36,776 nt of DNA from an uncultured Bacteroidales bacterium (GTDB lineage: Bacteria; Bacteroidota; Bacteroidia; Bacteroidales; Porphyromonadaceae): NCBI GenBank assembly GCA_947290775.1, contig CAMYPM010000016.1:1-36776 (forward strand), in the 5' to 3' direction. The position numbers and the translations under genes were made by a program. Shown in pieces: positions 8,232 through 16,912 of this stretch. The first letter of the stretch is position 1; every line of letters begins with the position of its first letter. Below the pieces are notes generated by a model, which was given only the letters and a program-made list of their open reading frames with translations, did no database searches and was not told the origin of the DNA.

Positions 8232-8281
8232 AGGTAGCCCTGTCTACTCGTGTGTAGCATGCAGAGGTACCTGGTTTTTTT
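8232..8281 (+). terminator. Terminator-like hairpin in the ATPase leader (possible attenuator)
   Basis: Nested pairs AGGTA/TACCT (8232-8236 with 8268-8272), CTG/CAG (8240-8242 with 8262-8264) and CTAC/GTAG (8244-8247 with 8254-8257) form an interrupted stem followed by seven Ts (8275-8281). It lies between the predicted promoter and the first gene, and no plus-strand gene precedes it for it to terminate. Control of read-through into the operon is possible but unproven. Confidence 0.4.
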
Positions 8282-8316
8282 GTTTGAAGCAAAACAGTAA
8301 CAAATATACAGACAAG

Positions 8317-8907
8317 ATGGACCAAAAGATCCGTGAACTAACAGACAAAATTTTCAACGAAGGCGTTGAGAAGGGTAGAGAAGAAGCTGACAAAATATTA
8401 GCAGAAGCTCAGAAAAAGAGCATGGAAATGCTTGAAGATGCCCGGAGAGAGGCGGAGGCAATTCGCAAGAACGCTGAGAAGGGGAGAGATGAGTTGAAGA
8501 GCAATACGACATCAGAGTTGAAGCTTTACACGGGTCAAACGATCCAAGCCTTACGTACTTCTATAGCAGATACGATTACCGATAAGGTGGTTTCAGAAGC
8601 TGTGAGTAAATCGGTTAGTGATCCCTCTTTCCTTCAGGGGCTTATTGCAAAGATTGTAAGTAACTGGACTCCGGGAGAAGAGATCGTGATCGAAACAGCT
8701 GATGCAAAAGCTTTAGAGGCATATTTTGCAAAAGAGGCGAAAGATCTCTTGGATAAGGGCTTGGTGATAAAGGAAGCTGCAGGTAGAGCTACCGAGTTTA
8801 CAATTAAACCCCAAAACGGCTCCTATAAGATAGATTTTGGAGAAAGTGAGCTTGTAGAGCTTTTTAAGAGCTTCTTGCGTCCTCGTTTGGTCGAAATGCT
8901 TTTCTAG
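8317..8907 (+). CDS. atpE: A/V-type ATPase subunit E
   Basis: A 196-residue peripheral stalk subunit. The first roughly 75 residues are a charged coiled coil rich in Ala, Glu and Lys (EKGREEADKILAEAQKK), which forms the stator with the membrane subunit. The C-terminal half is a mixed alpha/beta domain that would contact the catalytic head. The frame extends to a TTG at 8284, but that lies beside the leader hairpin and adds only polar residues, so the ATG at 8317 is preferred. It is the first gene of the E-DUF2764-A-B-D-I-K operon; 14 bp separate it from the next gene. Confidence 0.88.
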   Translation: MDQKIRELTDKIFNEGVEKGREEADKILAEAQKKSMEMLEDARREAEAIRKNAEKGRDELKSNTTSELKLYTGQTIQALRTSIADTITDKVVSEAVSKSVSDPSFLQGLIAKIVSNWTPGEEIVIETADAKALEAYFAKEAKDLLDKGLVIKEAAGRATEFTIKPQNGSYKIDFGESELVELFKSFLRPRLVEMLF

Positions 8908-8921
8908 CATAGGGTGGTGTA

Positions 8922-9824
8922 ATGGCTAAGTATTATGCTACGATCGCCGGGCTGCCCAATATCGGCGTGGACGATCGTAAATTACCTTTCGGTTCACAAT
9001 ACTTTGTGGGCGAACTGAAGAGTGTACTGACTCCGCATGACTGGCACTTGCTCTCAATACTGCGTATGGAAGAAGAGCAGCATTTCCTTATTGATTTTCT
9101 GACTGATGCCGAAAAGGCCAAAGAGGCTAAGGAGCAACCAACTCTCTTCTCCTATGAGGAGTTGGAAGAGGCCTTGTCTTTACTCAAGAAGGGTGCTAAG
9201 GTGAAAAAGAATGCTTTGCCCCGCTATTTTGTCCCTTTCTTTGAGGAGTTCGTTCTCGATAAAGGGGAAGAGGAAGAGCAGGATGAAGAGGAAAAGCGCG
9301 AATGGCCTGAGCGGTTGGAGGATAAGCTGTCGGACTTCTATTATGCTTACGCAATGGAGTGTGGCAATGAATTTGTGGAGGAGTGGAGCAAACTTAATCT
9401 TAATATAAAGAATGTATTTGCCGCCTTCACCAGCCGTAAACTGGGTTGGAATCCCAAAGAGTTTATTGTGGGAAACGGAGAAGTTGAAGACAAACTGCGT
9501 AAAAGTACGAATCAGTCCTTCGGCTTAACTGAGGATGATATTAGCTATCTCAGTGAATTGACCTCAGTGCAGAACGAAACAGATATAACTCGTCGCGAAC
9601 GCATGATCGATCTGATCAAATGGCGTTGGCTGGAGGATAAGACCTTTGATAAGGTTTTTGATATAGAAGCACTGCTGGCTTACTATCTGCAGTTACGCAT
9701 TATTGAGCGTTGGACAGGACTGAACGAACAGATAGGAGAGGAGACTTTCCGCTCTATAGTGGCTACACTGAAGCGCGAGAGTAACCGTTCTTTGGAAGAG
9801 TTTAAAAGAAATCAAAAAAAGTAA
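8922..9824 (+). CDS. DUF2764 protein of the A/V-type ATPase operon
   Basis: A 300-residue protein beginning MAKYYATIAGLPNIGVDD, the hallmark N-terminus of DUF2764. It is largely helical and charged, with a very acidic patch at about 112-125 (KGEEEEQDEEEKRE). The family is found in ATPase operons of Bacteroidota and Chlamydiae, in the second position as here. No gene for the usual subunit C (d) occurs in the operon, so this protein may replace it as the socket between the central stalk and the rotor. That role is an inference from position and size, not from visible homology. Confidence 0.85.
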   Translation: MAKYYATIAGLPNIGVDDRKLPFGSQYFVGELKSVLTPHDWHLLSILRMEEEQHFLIDFLTDAEKAKEAKEQPTLFSYEELEEALSLLKKGAKVKKNALPRYFVPFFEEFVLDKGEEEEQDEEEKREWPERLEDKLSDFYYAYAMECGNEFVEEWSKLNLNIKNVFAAFTSRKLGWNPKEFIVGNGEVEDKLRKSTNQSFGLTEDDISYLSELTSVQNETDITRRERMIDLIKWRWLEDKTFDKVFDIEALLAYYLQLRIIERWTGLNEQIGEETFRSIVATLKRESNRSLEEFKRNQKK

Positions 9825-9832
9825 TATAACCC

Positions 9833-11590
9833 ATGACGAAAGGTGTTGTTAAAGGGATCGTATCTAACCTTGTGACCTTAGAGGTAGACGGCCCAGTGGC
9901 GCAGAATGAGATCTGCTACATCACAGTTGGAGAGGCACGCCTCATGAGCGAGGTCATCAAGATTACAGGCAGCAATGTTTATGTGCAAGTCTTTGAGAGC
10001 ACTCGAGGTATGCGAGTAGGCGACTCAGCTGAGTTTACCAACCATATGTTGGAAGTGACTTTGGGTCCAGGTATGCTTTCGAAAAACTACGATGGACTGC
10101 AAAATGACCTCGACGCCATGACGGGTATATTCCTTAAGCGCGGAGACTATACCTCTCCAATTGATGAGGAGCGCGTGTGGCATTTTACCCCTATTGCTAA
10201 AGTGGGTGATAAGGTAGAGGCAGCCAGTTGGTTAGGAGAAGTAACGGAGAATTTCCAACCTCATAAGATTATGGTTCCTTTTAAATTTGAAGGAATCTAT
10301 AAGGTTGTAAGCCTTAAGGCAGAAGGCGACTACAAGGCAAAAGATGAAATTGCTGTATTGGAAGATGCTGAAGGCAATAAGCATAGTGTAACGATGATAC
10401 AGCATTGGCCTGTAAAGCGTGCTATTCCCTGCTATAAAGAAAAACCGCGTCCCTTCAAGTTACTTGAGACCGGGGTGCGTACCTTGGATACCTTGAACCC
10501 TATTGTAGAGGGGGGTACGGGATTTATCCCCGGCCCGTTCGGTACCGGTAAGACAGTGCTACAGCATGCTATCTCAAAGCAGGCTGAAGCCGATATAGTG
10601 ATTATGGCAGCGTGCGGAGAGCGTGCGAATGAGGTAGTAGAAATATTTGTGGAGTTCCCAGAGCTTGAAGACCCGCACACAGGTCGTAAGCTGATGGAGC
10701 GTACCATTATTATTGCTAACACATCAAACATGCCGGTGGCCGCTCGAGAGGCTTCTGTGTATACAGCGATGACGATTGCTGAGTACTATCGTTCTATGGG
10801 GCTTCGCGTATTGCTAATGGCTGACTCAACGTCTCGTTGGGCTCAGGCTTTGCGTGAAATGTCAAACCGCTTGGAAGAGCTTCCGGGACCTGATGCATTC
10901 CCGATGGACCTTTCTGCTATCGTAGCTAATTTCTATGCGCGTGCCGGTTACGTAATACTCAACAACGGTAAGCCGGGTAGTGTTACGTTTATCGGTACAG
11001 TATCCCCCGCCGGAGGTAACTTAAAGGAGCCTGTAACAGAGAATACGAAAAAGGTGGCTCGCTGCTTCTATGCCTTGGAGCAGCTTCGTGCAGATAGAAA
11101 GCGTTATCCTGCAGTGAACCCTATTGATAGCTACTCAAAGTATATTGAGTATCCTGAATTTGAGAATTACGTGAGTGAGCGTATTTCTCCGGATTGGTTG
11201 GGTATGGTGAACGATGCCAAGATGCGCTTGCATCAAGGTAAGGAAATCGCTGAGCAAATCAATATTCTTGGGGATGACGGGGTACCTGTTGAATATCATA
11301 CCATATATTGGAAGAGTGAGCTTATTGACTTTGTGATTCTTCAGCAGGATGCGTTTGACGAAATTGACCGAAATTGTCCGTTGGAGCGTCAGGAATATAT
11401 GCTTAACCTCGTAATGGATATATGTCGTAGAGACTTTGCTTTTGAGGACTTCAATGAGGTAATGCACTTCTTCCGCGAGTTGATCAATGCTCTTAAGCAG
11501 ATGAACTTCACCGAATTCAAGGGAGCTGAATTTAATAGCTACTTAGAGCGAGTGAAGGCTATGGTAGAGGAAAACACAACCGAGAAATAA
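9833..11590 (+). CDS. atpA: A/V-type ATPase catalytic subunit A
   Basis: A 585-residue catalytic subunit. The P-loop is at 234-241 (GPFGTGKT; many homologues have Ala where this has Thr). It is followed by the GERANEVVE stretch and by the Walker B-side segment LLMADSTSRWAQALREMSNRLEELPG. The N-terminal barrel and the inserted non-homologous region typical of A subunits (about 100-190) are present, and the length is normal. Three A and three B subunits would form the hexameric head that couples ATP hydrolysis or synthesis to ion movement. It follows the DUF2764 gene by 8 bp and precedes subunit B by 25 bp. Confidence 0.97.
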   Translation: MTKGVVKGIVSNLVTLEVDGPVAQNEICYITVGEARLMSEVIKITGSNVYVQVFESTRGMRVGDSAEFTNHMLEVTLGPGMLSKNYDGLQNDLDAMTGIFLKRGDYTSPIDEERVWHFTPIAKVGDKVEAASWLGEVTENFQPHKIMVPFKFEGIYKVVSLKAEGDYKAKDEIAVLEDAEGNKHSVTMIQHWPVKRAIPCYKEKPRPFKLLETGVRTLDTLNPIVEGGTGFIPGPFGTGKTVLQHAISKQAEADIVIMAACGERANEVVEIFVEFPELEDPHTGRKLMERTIIIANTSNMPVAAREASVYTAMTIAEYYRSMGLRVLLMADSTSRWAQALREMSNRLEELPGPDAFPMDLSAIVANFYARAGYVILNNGKPGSVTFIGTVSPAGGNLKEPVTENTKKVARCFYALEQLRADRKRYPAVNPIDSYSKYIEYPEFENYVSERISPDWLGMVNDAKMRLHQGKEIAEQINILGDDGVPVEYHTIYWKSELIDFVILQQDAFDEIDRNCPLERQEYMLNLVMDICRRDFAFEDFNEVMHFFRELINALKQMNFTEFKGAEFNSYLERVKAMVEENTTEK

Positions 11591-11615
11591 ATCCTGAGAG
11601 AACGCGATACAAATT

Positions 11616-12971
11616 ATGGCACAATTAGCTCTTAAAAAAGTATATACAAAAATATCGAACGTGACCAAAGCTACTTGTATGCTGCATGCTACAGGTGTTG
11701 GTAACGATGAGTTGGCTACCATTGATGGGCGTTTGGCTCAGGTGGTAAAGATTATCGGAGAGGAGGTTACGCTACAGGTTTTTGCCGGTACGGATGGCAT
11801 TCCGACCAATGCAGAGGTCGTTTTCTTGGGTAAGGCTCCCTCATTGAAAGTAGGTGAGCAGCTCTCCGGACGCTTCTTTAATGCCTATGGAGAGCCTATT
11901 GATGGCGGTCCCTCTCCTGAAGGTAAGGAAATGGAGATCGGTGGTCCTAGTGTGAATCCGGTGCGTCGAGAGCAACCCAGTGAGTTGATCGCTACCGGTA
12001 TTGCAGGTATTGACTTGAACAATACGCTTGTAACAGGGCAGAAGATACCATTCTTTGCAGACCCCGACCAGCCGTTTAATGAGGTAATGGCTATGGTGGC
12101 TCTTCGTGCTAAGAGTGATAAGATTATTCTCGGGGGAATGGGTATGACCAATGACGACTACTTATTCTTCAAGAATACATTTAGCAATGCAGGAGCACTC
12201 GACAGAATCGTGAGTTTTATCAATACGACTGAAGACCCATCTGTAGAGCGTTTGTTAATCCCTGATATGGCTCTTACCGCTGCTGAATACTTTGCAGTAG
12301 AAAAGAACGAGAAGGTGTTGGTCCTCTTGACCGACATGACAAACTATGCGGATGCCCTTGCCATCGTCTCGAACCGTATGGATCAAATCCCCTCAAAGGA
12401 CTCTATGCCGGGTTCTCTTTATTCGGATTTGGCTAAGATCTATGAAAAGGCTGTTCAATTCCCTTCAGGAGGATCTATTACCATCATTGCGGTAACCACA
12501 CTCTCGGGAGGCGATATTACGCACGCCGTACCGGATAATACGGGGTATATTACGGAAGGACAGTTATACTTGCGCCGCGATACCAATGTCGGAAAGGTTA
12601 TTGTAGACCCCTTCCGCTCCTTGTCACGCTTGAAGCAACAGGTAATTGGTAAGCGCACTCGTGAGGATCACCCGCAGGTGATGAATGCTGCTGTACGTCT
12701 CTTCTCGGATGCTTCTAATGCACAGACAAAGCTGGAGAATGGTTTCGACCTTACGGACTATGACAACCGTACACTGGCCTTTGCAGAAGACTACTCTCGT
12801 CAGTTGCTGGCTATCGACGTTAATGTGGATACTACTGAAATGTTAGATATTGCATGGGAGCTTTTTGCAAAGCATTTTACTCCATCAGAAGTTAATATCA
12901 GGCAATCCCTTGTCGATACCTATTGGAAGGGAGACAAAAATGAAGCTAAAGAGGCCAAGGCAGAGGCATAA
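11616..12971 (+). CDS. atpB: A/V-type ATPase regulatory subunit B
   Basis: A 451-residue non-catalytic head subunit. It aligns by eye with known B subunits through GRFFNAYGEPIDGGP, NPVRREQPSELIATGI, LTDMTNYADALAIVSNRMDQIPS and MPGSLYSDLAKIYEKA. As expected for B, there is no GxxGxGKT P-loop; the equivalent position reads TGQKIPFF. The length is normal. It contributes to the nucleotide sites at A-B interfaces. Confidence 0.97.
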   Translation: MAQLALKKVYTKISNVTKATCMLHATGVGNDELATIDGRLAQVVKIIGEEVTLQVFAGTDGIPTNAEVVFLGKAPSLKVGEQLSGRFFNAYGEPIDGGPSPEGKEMEIGGPSVNPVRREQPSELIATGIAGIDLNNTLVTGQKIPFFADPDQPFNEVMAMVALRAKSDKIILGGMGMTNDDYLFFKNTFSNAGALDRIVSFINTTEDPSVERLLIPDMALTAAEYFAVEKNEKVLVLLTDMTNYADALAIVSNRMDQIPSKDSMPGSLYSDLAKIYEKAVQFPSGGSITIIAVTTLSGGDITHAVPDNTGYITEGQLYLRRDTNVGKVIVDPFRSLSRLKQQVIGKRTREDHPQVMNAAVRLFSDASNAQTKLENGFDLTDYDNRTLAFAEDYSRQLLAIDVNVDTTEMLDIAWELFAKHFTPSEVNIRQSLVDTYWKGDKNEAKEAKAEA

Positions 12972-13001
12972 TCAGTTATTATGCTTAGGTAGTTAATTGC
13001 T

Positions 13002-13619
13002 ATGGCTATTAAGTTTCAATATAATAAGACCTCACTGCAACAGCAGGAAAAGCAGCTTAAGATGCGTGAGCGTACCTTGCCCACGATCAAGAGTAAAGAG
13101 AGTGCGTTGCGGCTTGAGGTAAAGAAGACTAAGCGAGAGGTTGAAAAGCTGGAGGCAGAACTGGAGGAGGGAATCCAAAGCTATCAGCATATGGTAGGCT
13201 TGTGGAACGAGTTCGATACATCGCTGATCTCGGTGGAGGATGTACGTCTCTCTACTAAGAAAGTAGCCGGTGTGTTGGTGCCTGTATTAGACGGCATCGA
13301 CTTTGAGGTAAAGCCTTTTAGTCTTTTCAACTCACCCTCTTGGTTTGCTGAGGGATTAGATTTGCTTAAGGTTTTGGCGACAACGGGTATAGAAGCTGAG
13401 TTCCTTGAGCTAAAGTTAGAGTTCCTCGAGTTTGCTCGTCGTAAGACAACCCAGAAGGTTAATCTCTTTGAGAAAGTACAAATACCCGGTTACAAGGATG
13501 CTATTCGTAAGATCAAGCGTTACTTGGAAGACGAAGAGAGTCTTTCAAAGGCTTCGCAAAAGATCATGCGTACTAACTTGGAACTAAAAGAACGAAAGGC
13601 TAAGGAGATAGATCTATGA
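13002..13619 (+). CDS. atpD: A/V-type ATPase central stalk subunit D
   Basis: A 205-residue subunit whose N- and C-terminal segments are long amphipathic helices (about 1-70 and 140-205) that pair as the rotating central shaft inside the A3B3 head. The LKMRERTLPTIKSKESALR stretch is typical. Its stop codon overlaps the ATG of subunit I as ATGA (13616-13619), which points to coupled translation. Confidence 0.93.
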   Translation: MAIKFQYNKTSLQQQEKQLKMRERTLPTIKSKESALRLEVKKTKREVEKLEAELEEGIQSYQHMVGLWNEFDTSLISVEDVRLSTKKVAGVLVPVLDGIDFEVKPFSLFNSPSWFAEGLDLLKVLATTGIEAEFLELKLEFLEFARRKTTQKVNLFEKVQIPGYKDAIRKIKRYLEDEESLSKASQKIMRTNLELKERKAKEIDL

Positions 13620-15439
13620 TAGAGAAAATGAGAAAATACCTCTTTATGACTTATCATAGAGAGTATGAAGCTTTCCTCCGTGAGTTACGCTCCTTAGGGG
13701 TAGTACAGATCAAAGAGAATAAGAATACGAAGGAGATAGAGACCTTGCAGTCTCTCTTGGCCAAGCGTAAGGAGATCGAAACTCTTGCTCGCCGCACCAA
13801 GATGCTTCAATCTAAAGAGGTAGAGAGTAAGGAAGCCCAAATGCTTACCAACGCTGCTGAGGGTGAGGCGCTCATTAAGGAGATTAACGATCTTACGGCT
13901 CGTGCAGAGCTGCTTAAACAGCAGGTTGATGCACAAAAGCGTGATATCAGCTATTGGTCTATATGGGGCGATTATAGTATCGATACTATGTCGGCTCTTG
14001 CAGAAAAGGGATATCCCATTCGTTTTTACTCAGTACCTACCAATGCGTACGAGCAGGCTTGGGAAAAGGAGTACAATGCCGTACCTATCAATGAATATCG
14101 TGCCCATACCTACTTTGTAACGGTAGGAGGGCCTCAAGAGCACAATATAGAGGCTGAGGAGGTAAAGGCACCTAAGTACTCTTTGACAGAGCTTCAGTCG
14201 CACCTTGAGTTGCTTGAAGCTGAATTGGAAAAGACGAATCAGGCTATTACTGATTTTGCAGACAATAAGCTTCACTTGCTTGAGGGCTATATTCAATACC
14301 TTGATCGTGAGTATGACTTCTCTAATGCCTTGATACAGGCGCAGGATGAGGCTGATGCTTCACTTAAAGTTGTGGAAGGCTGGGTTCCTGAAAAGCAGGC
14401 AGCAGCCTTGGAGCGTGCTTTAAGCGATACGCCCACTTACTATACCCGCATGGATATAGAGGCAAATGACAATGTGCCCGTGAAGCTGAATAACAACTCG
14501 TATGCGAAGCTCTTTGAGCCTATTACGAAAATGTATTCGCTTCCCAACTATAGTGAAATAGACATTACGATGCTCTTTGCACCGTTCTTTATGCTCTTTT
14601 TCGCTCTCTGTTTGGGGGATGGAGGCTATGGATTGTTGCTTCTTTCTGTGGCCACATTCGTTAAATATCGTGCTAAAAAAGGCTCTGCCAAGCGCTCTGT
14701 TTGTGCCCTGTTGCAGTGGTTGGGAGGTACAGCTGCTGTGGTGGGCTCGCTTATGGGTACTATATTTGGTATGGTTATGCCTTGGGCAGGAGATAGTCTA
14801 CTGGGCTCGGTGCGCGACGATTACTTCTTAAACCAAAATAATATGATGACGCTCTCCATTGTATTGGGGTTGATTCAGATTATCATTGGTAAGTTTGTCG
14901 CAGGTTACAAAATATCAAAGCAGAAGGGCTTCAAATATGGGCTTTCTACTTATGCATGGGCTTTATTCATCCTTGTCGGTATTTTATCGTTGGGACTACC
15001 TAAGATAGCCGGAGCTATACCCCAGTGGCTGATCTATACTATGTACGGCATAGCCGGCTTATCGCTTTTGGTGGCTCTCTTCTACAATATGCCGGGGAAG
15101 AATATTTTCCTCAACTTGGGCTCCGGACTTTGGACTTCGTATAACGTTGCTTCCGGACTCTTAGGAGATACGCTTTCGTACATTCGTCTATTTGCTATCG
15201 GGCTTACTGGTGGTATTTTGGGTGGTGTATTCAATAACTTGGCTGTAAGTGTCTCTTCCGGCATGCCACCGGTAGTGAACTTTATTGTGGCAGCGATTAT
15301 CCTGCTCTTTGGTCATGGACTAAACTTTGGGCTGTGTATGATCAGCTCCTTTGTGCATCCGCTTCGTCTTACTTTCGTGGAGTTCTACAAGAACAGCGAA
15401 TTTGAAGGCGGTGGTCTACCGTACAAACCTCTTAAGTAA
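13616..15439 (+). CDS. atpI: A/V-type ATPase membrane subunit I (a)
   Basis: A 607-residue stator subunit. The N-terminal half (to about 310) is cytoplasmic and partly coiled coil, forming the arm that binds peripheral stalks. The C-terminal half has about seven membrane segments. The conserved Arg that works against the rotor carboxylate is visible as R524 in the GDTLSYIRLFAIGL stretch. DGGYGLLLL, near residue 335, is another family signature. It is slightly shorter than many archaeal homologues (about 650). It is translationally coupled to D and followed by K after 45 bp. Confidence 0.95.
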   Translation: MIEKMRKYLFMTYHREYEAFLRELRSLGVVQIKENKNTKEIETLQSLLAKRKEIETLARRTKMLQSKEVESKEAQMLTNAAEGEALIKEINDLTARAELLKQQVDAQKRDISYWSIWGDYSIDTMSALAEKGYPIRFYSVPTNAYEQAWEKEYNAVPINEYRAHTYFVTVGGPQEHNIEAEEVKAPKYSLTELQSHLELLEAELEKTNQAITDFADNKLHLLEGYIQYLDREYDFSNALIQAQDEADASLKVVEGWVPEKQAAALERALSDTPTYYTRMDIEANDNVPVKLNNNSYAKLFEPITKMYSLPNYSEIDITMLFAPFFMLFFALCLGDGGYGLLLLSVATFVKYRAKKGSAKRSVCALLQWLGGTAAVVGSLMGTIFGMVMPWAGDSLLGSVRDDYFLNQNNMMTLSIVLGLIQIIIGKFVAGYKISKQKGFKYGLSTYAWALFILVGILSLGLPKIAGAIPQWLIYTMYGIAGLSLLVALFYNMPGKNIFLNLGSGLWTSYNVASGLLGDTLSYIRLFAIGLTGGILGGVFNNLAVSVSSGMPPVVNFIVAAIILLFGHGLNFGLCMISSFVHPLRLTFVEFYKNSEFEGGGLPYKPLK

Positions 15440-15484
15440 ATAAATAATAAAACAATACTAAACCAATCAAACTCAAAACAAAGT

Positions 15485-15970
15485 ATGATTAATGAAATTC
15501 TTATCTATGTGGGTATCGCTATTATGGTAGCACTCACCGGCATCGGTTCCGCTATTGGAGTTACAATTTGCGGTAATACCACAGTAGGGGCAATGAAGAA
15601 GAACCCCGGAGGCTTAGGCTCATATATCGGTCTCTCCGCATTGCCTAGCTCACAAGGTCTGTATGGATTCGTTGGTTTCTTCTTAGCCACCAACTTAGTA
15701 ACTACTCTAATTCAAAACGGCGCAGTAAATGCTATTTCTGCGTGGGCTATCTTTGGCGGTTGCTTAGCTTTAGGTGTCGTTGGTCTTGTATCTGCCATTC
15801 GCCAGGCTCAGGTTTGTGCTAATGGTATCAAGACGATTGGTAATGGCGATAACGTATTCGGTGCTACTATGGTGATGGCCGTATTCCCCGAGCTTTACGC
15901 TATTTTGGCGCTGCTGGTTGTCATTCTTATCTTCGGTGCCGTTCCCGGATGGGTTGGTATCGCTGCGTAA
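15485..15970 (+). CDS. atpK: A/V-type ATPase rotor ring subunit K (proteolipid)
   Basis: A 161-residue rotor subunit made of two fused helical hairpins (four membrane helices). The ion-carrying carboxylate is E136 in VFPELYAIL. Comparison from memory with the Enterococcus hirae NtpK sodium site shows the equivalents L53, S56 (Thr in E. hirae), Q57, Y60, Q107 and E136, which suggests sodium rather than proton coupling. That is an inference from residues. The first hairpin has no carboxylate in its helix 2. It is the last gene of the operon and is followed by a strong terminator. Confidence 0.95.
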   Translation: MINEILIYVGIAIMVALTGIGSAIGVTICGNTTVGAMKKNPGGLGSYIGLSALPSSQGLYGFVGFFLATNLVTTLIQNGAVNAISAWAIFGGCLALGVVGLVSAIRQAQVCANGIKTIGNGDNVFGATMVMAVFPELYAILALLVVILIFGAVPGWVGIAA

Positions 15971-16003
15971 GGCACGATTTAATATAACAAGCTTAGATTT
16001 TAC

Positions 16004-16037
16004 GCGGAGTTGCTCGCAAGAGTAACTCCGCTTTTTT
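16004..16037 (+). terminator. Terminator of the ATPase operon
   Basis: The stem GCGGAGTTGCTC (16004-16015) pairs with GAGTAACTCCGC (16020-16031) with one G-T pair and a 4-nt loop, then runs into six Ts. It lies 34 bp after the stop of subunit K. Confidence 0.9.
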
Positions 16038-16163
16038 GCTCTGTAGGGCCAGAGATGGGCTTCTCCTGCTCGCTTCGTTAGGACGCAAGTGGCGGCCCGT
16101 TGATTCGGATCTTGTAGCGTGCCGGATAGGGCTTATTTTACGGCCTACCGTGTGGAGCGTGGC

Positions 16164-16199
16164 AAAAAAAAGCGCCTGTCCTAAGATAAGAACAGGCGC
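16164..16199 (-). terminator. Terminator of the DUF4301-to-transaldolase operon
   Basis: On the minus strand, GCGCCTGT (16199-16192) pairs with ACAGGCGC (16179-16172) and is followed by eight Ts (16171-16164). It lies just past the transaldolase stop codon. Confidence 0.88.
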
Positions 16200-16220
16200 C
16201 GAGTAGCGTTGACGCAGCGG

Positions 16221-16886
16221 CTATTTGTGTGCTTCCGCTACGCGCTTCTGATCGGCAATAAATGCAGCTAATCCACTGTCGGTAAGTGGATGCTTGAGTA
16301 AGCCCTTGATGGCAGCAAGCGGACAGGTAGCTACGTCAGCACCGACCTCCAGACACTCAATAATGTGGCGCGTGTGCCGTATGCTGGCAGCGAGTACCTC
16401 CGTGCGGAATCCGTAGTAACGGAATACATTGACGATCTGCCCGATCAGTCCAACTCCGTCGCCGCTAATATCATCTACCCGGCCGACAAAAGGCGATACA
16501 TAGGTGGCGCCTGCCTTGGCAGCAAGAAGCGCCTGCCCGAGATTGAAGATGAGCGTGCAATTGGTACGTATGCCCTCACTCGAAAGCGTGCGAACCGTCT
16601 TGATCCCATCCTCGGTGGCGGGTACTTTTACTACGATATTTTTGTGTAGCGCAGCCAATTCGCGCCCCTCTTTTACCATATCTTCGTAGGTAGTGGAGAG
16701 CACTTCGGCACTTACATCGCCATCCACGATTTGGCAGATGCGCAGATAGTGCTCGCGGCACGCCTTGTCACCTGCAATTCCTTCCTTAGCCATCAGCGAC
16801 GGATTGGTGGTTACCCCGTCCAATACGCCTAATGCGTTGGCTTCCTTGATCTGCTCTAAATTAGCTGTGTCAACGAAAAACTTCAT
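16221..16886 (-). CDS. tal: Small transaldolase (TalC/FSA subfamily)
   Basis: A 221-residue class I aldolase barrel of the short transaldolase/fructose-6-phosphate aldolase group. The Schiff-base lysine is K87 in NIVVKVPAT, and the N-terminus MKFFVDTANLEQI and the GVTTNPSL stretch (about 24-31) are typical. The residue that separates the two activities, Tyr131 in E. coli FSA, is Phe133 here (SPFVGR). This favours true transaldolase activity in the non-oxidative pentose phosphate pathway (sedoheptulose-7-phosphate plus glyceraldehyde-3-phosphate to erythrose-4-phosphate plus fructose-6-phosphate). It is the last gene of a tight four-gene minus-strand cluster. Confidence 0.92.
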   Translation of the reverse strand: MKFFVDTANLEQIKEANALGVLDGVTTNPSLMAKEGIAGDKACREHYLRICQIVDGDVSAEVLSTTYEDMVKEGRELAALHKNIVVKVPATEDGIKTVRTLSSEGIRTNCTLIFNLGQALLAAKAGATYVSPFVGRVDDISGDGVGLIGQIVNVFRYYGFRTEVLAASIRHTRHIIECLEVGADVATCPLAAIKGLLKHPLTDSGLAAFIADQKRVAEAHK

Positions 16887-16912
16887 TTCTTTGATATTGT
16901 TGTTTTGTGTTA

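Larger units (their letters stand above)
7643..8316. other. Divergent regulatory region between the sigma operon and the ATPase operon
   Basis: About 670 bp without a convincing gene. It holds the sigma-operon promoter (7787-7794), a 22-bp-period tandem repeat (7894-7959), a 12-bp palindrome (8021-8032), the ATPase promoter (8213-8220) and a terminator-like hairpin in the ATPase leader (8232-8281). Short frames here have no family resemblance. Confidence 0.6.
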
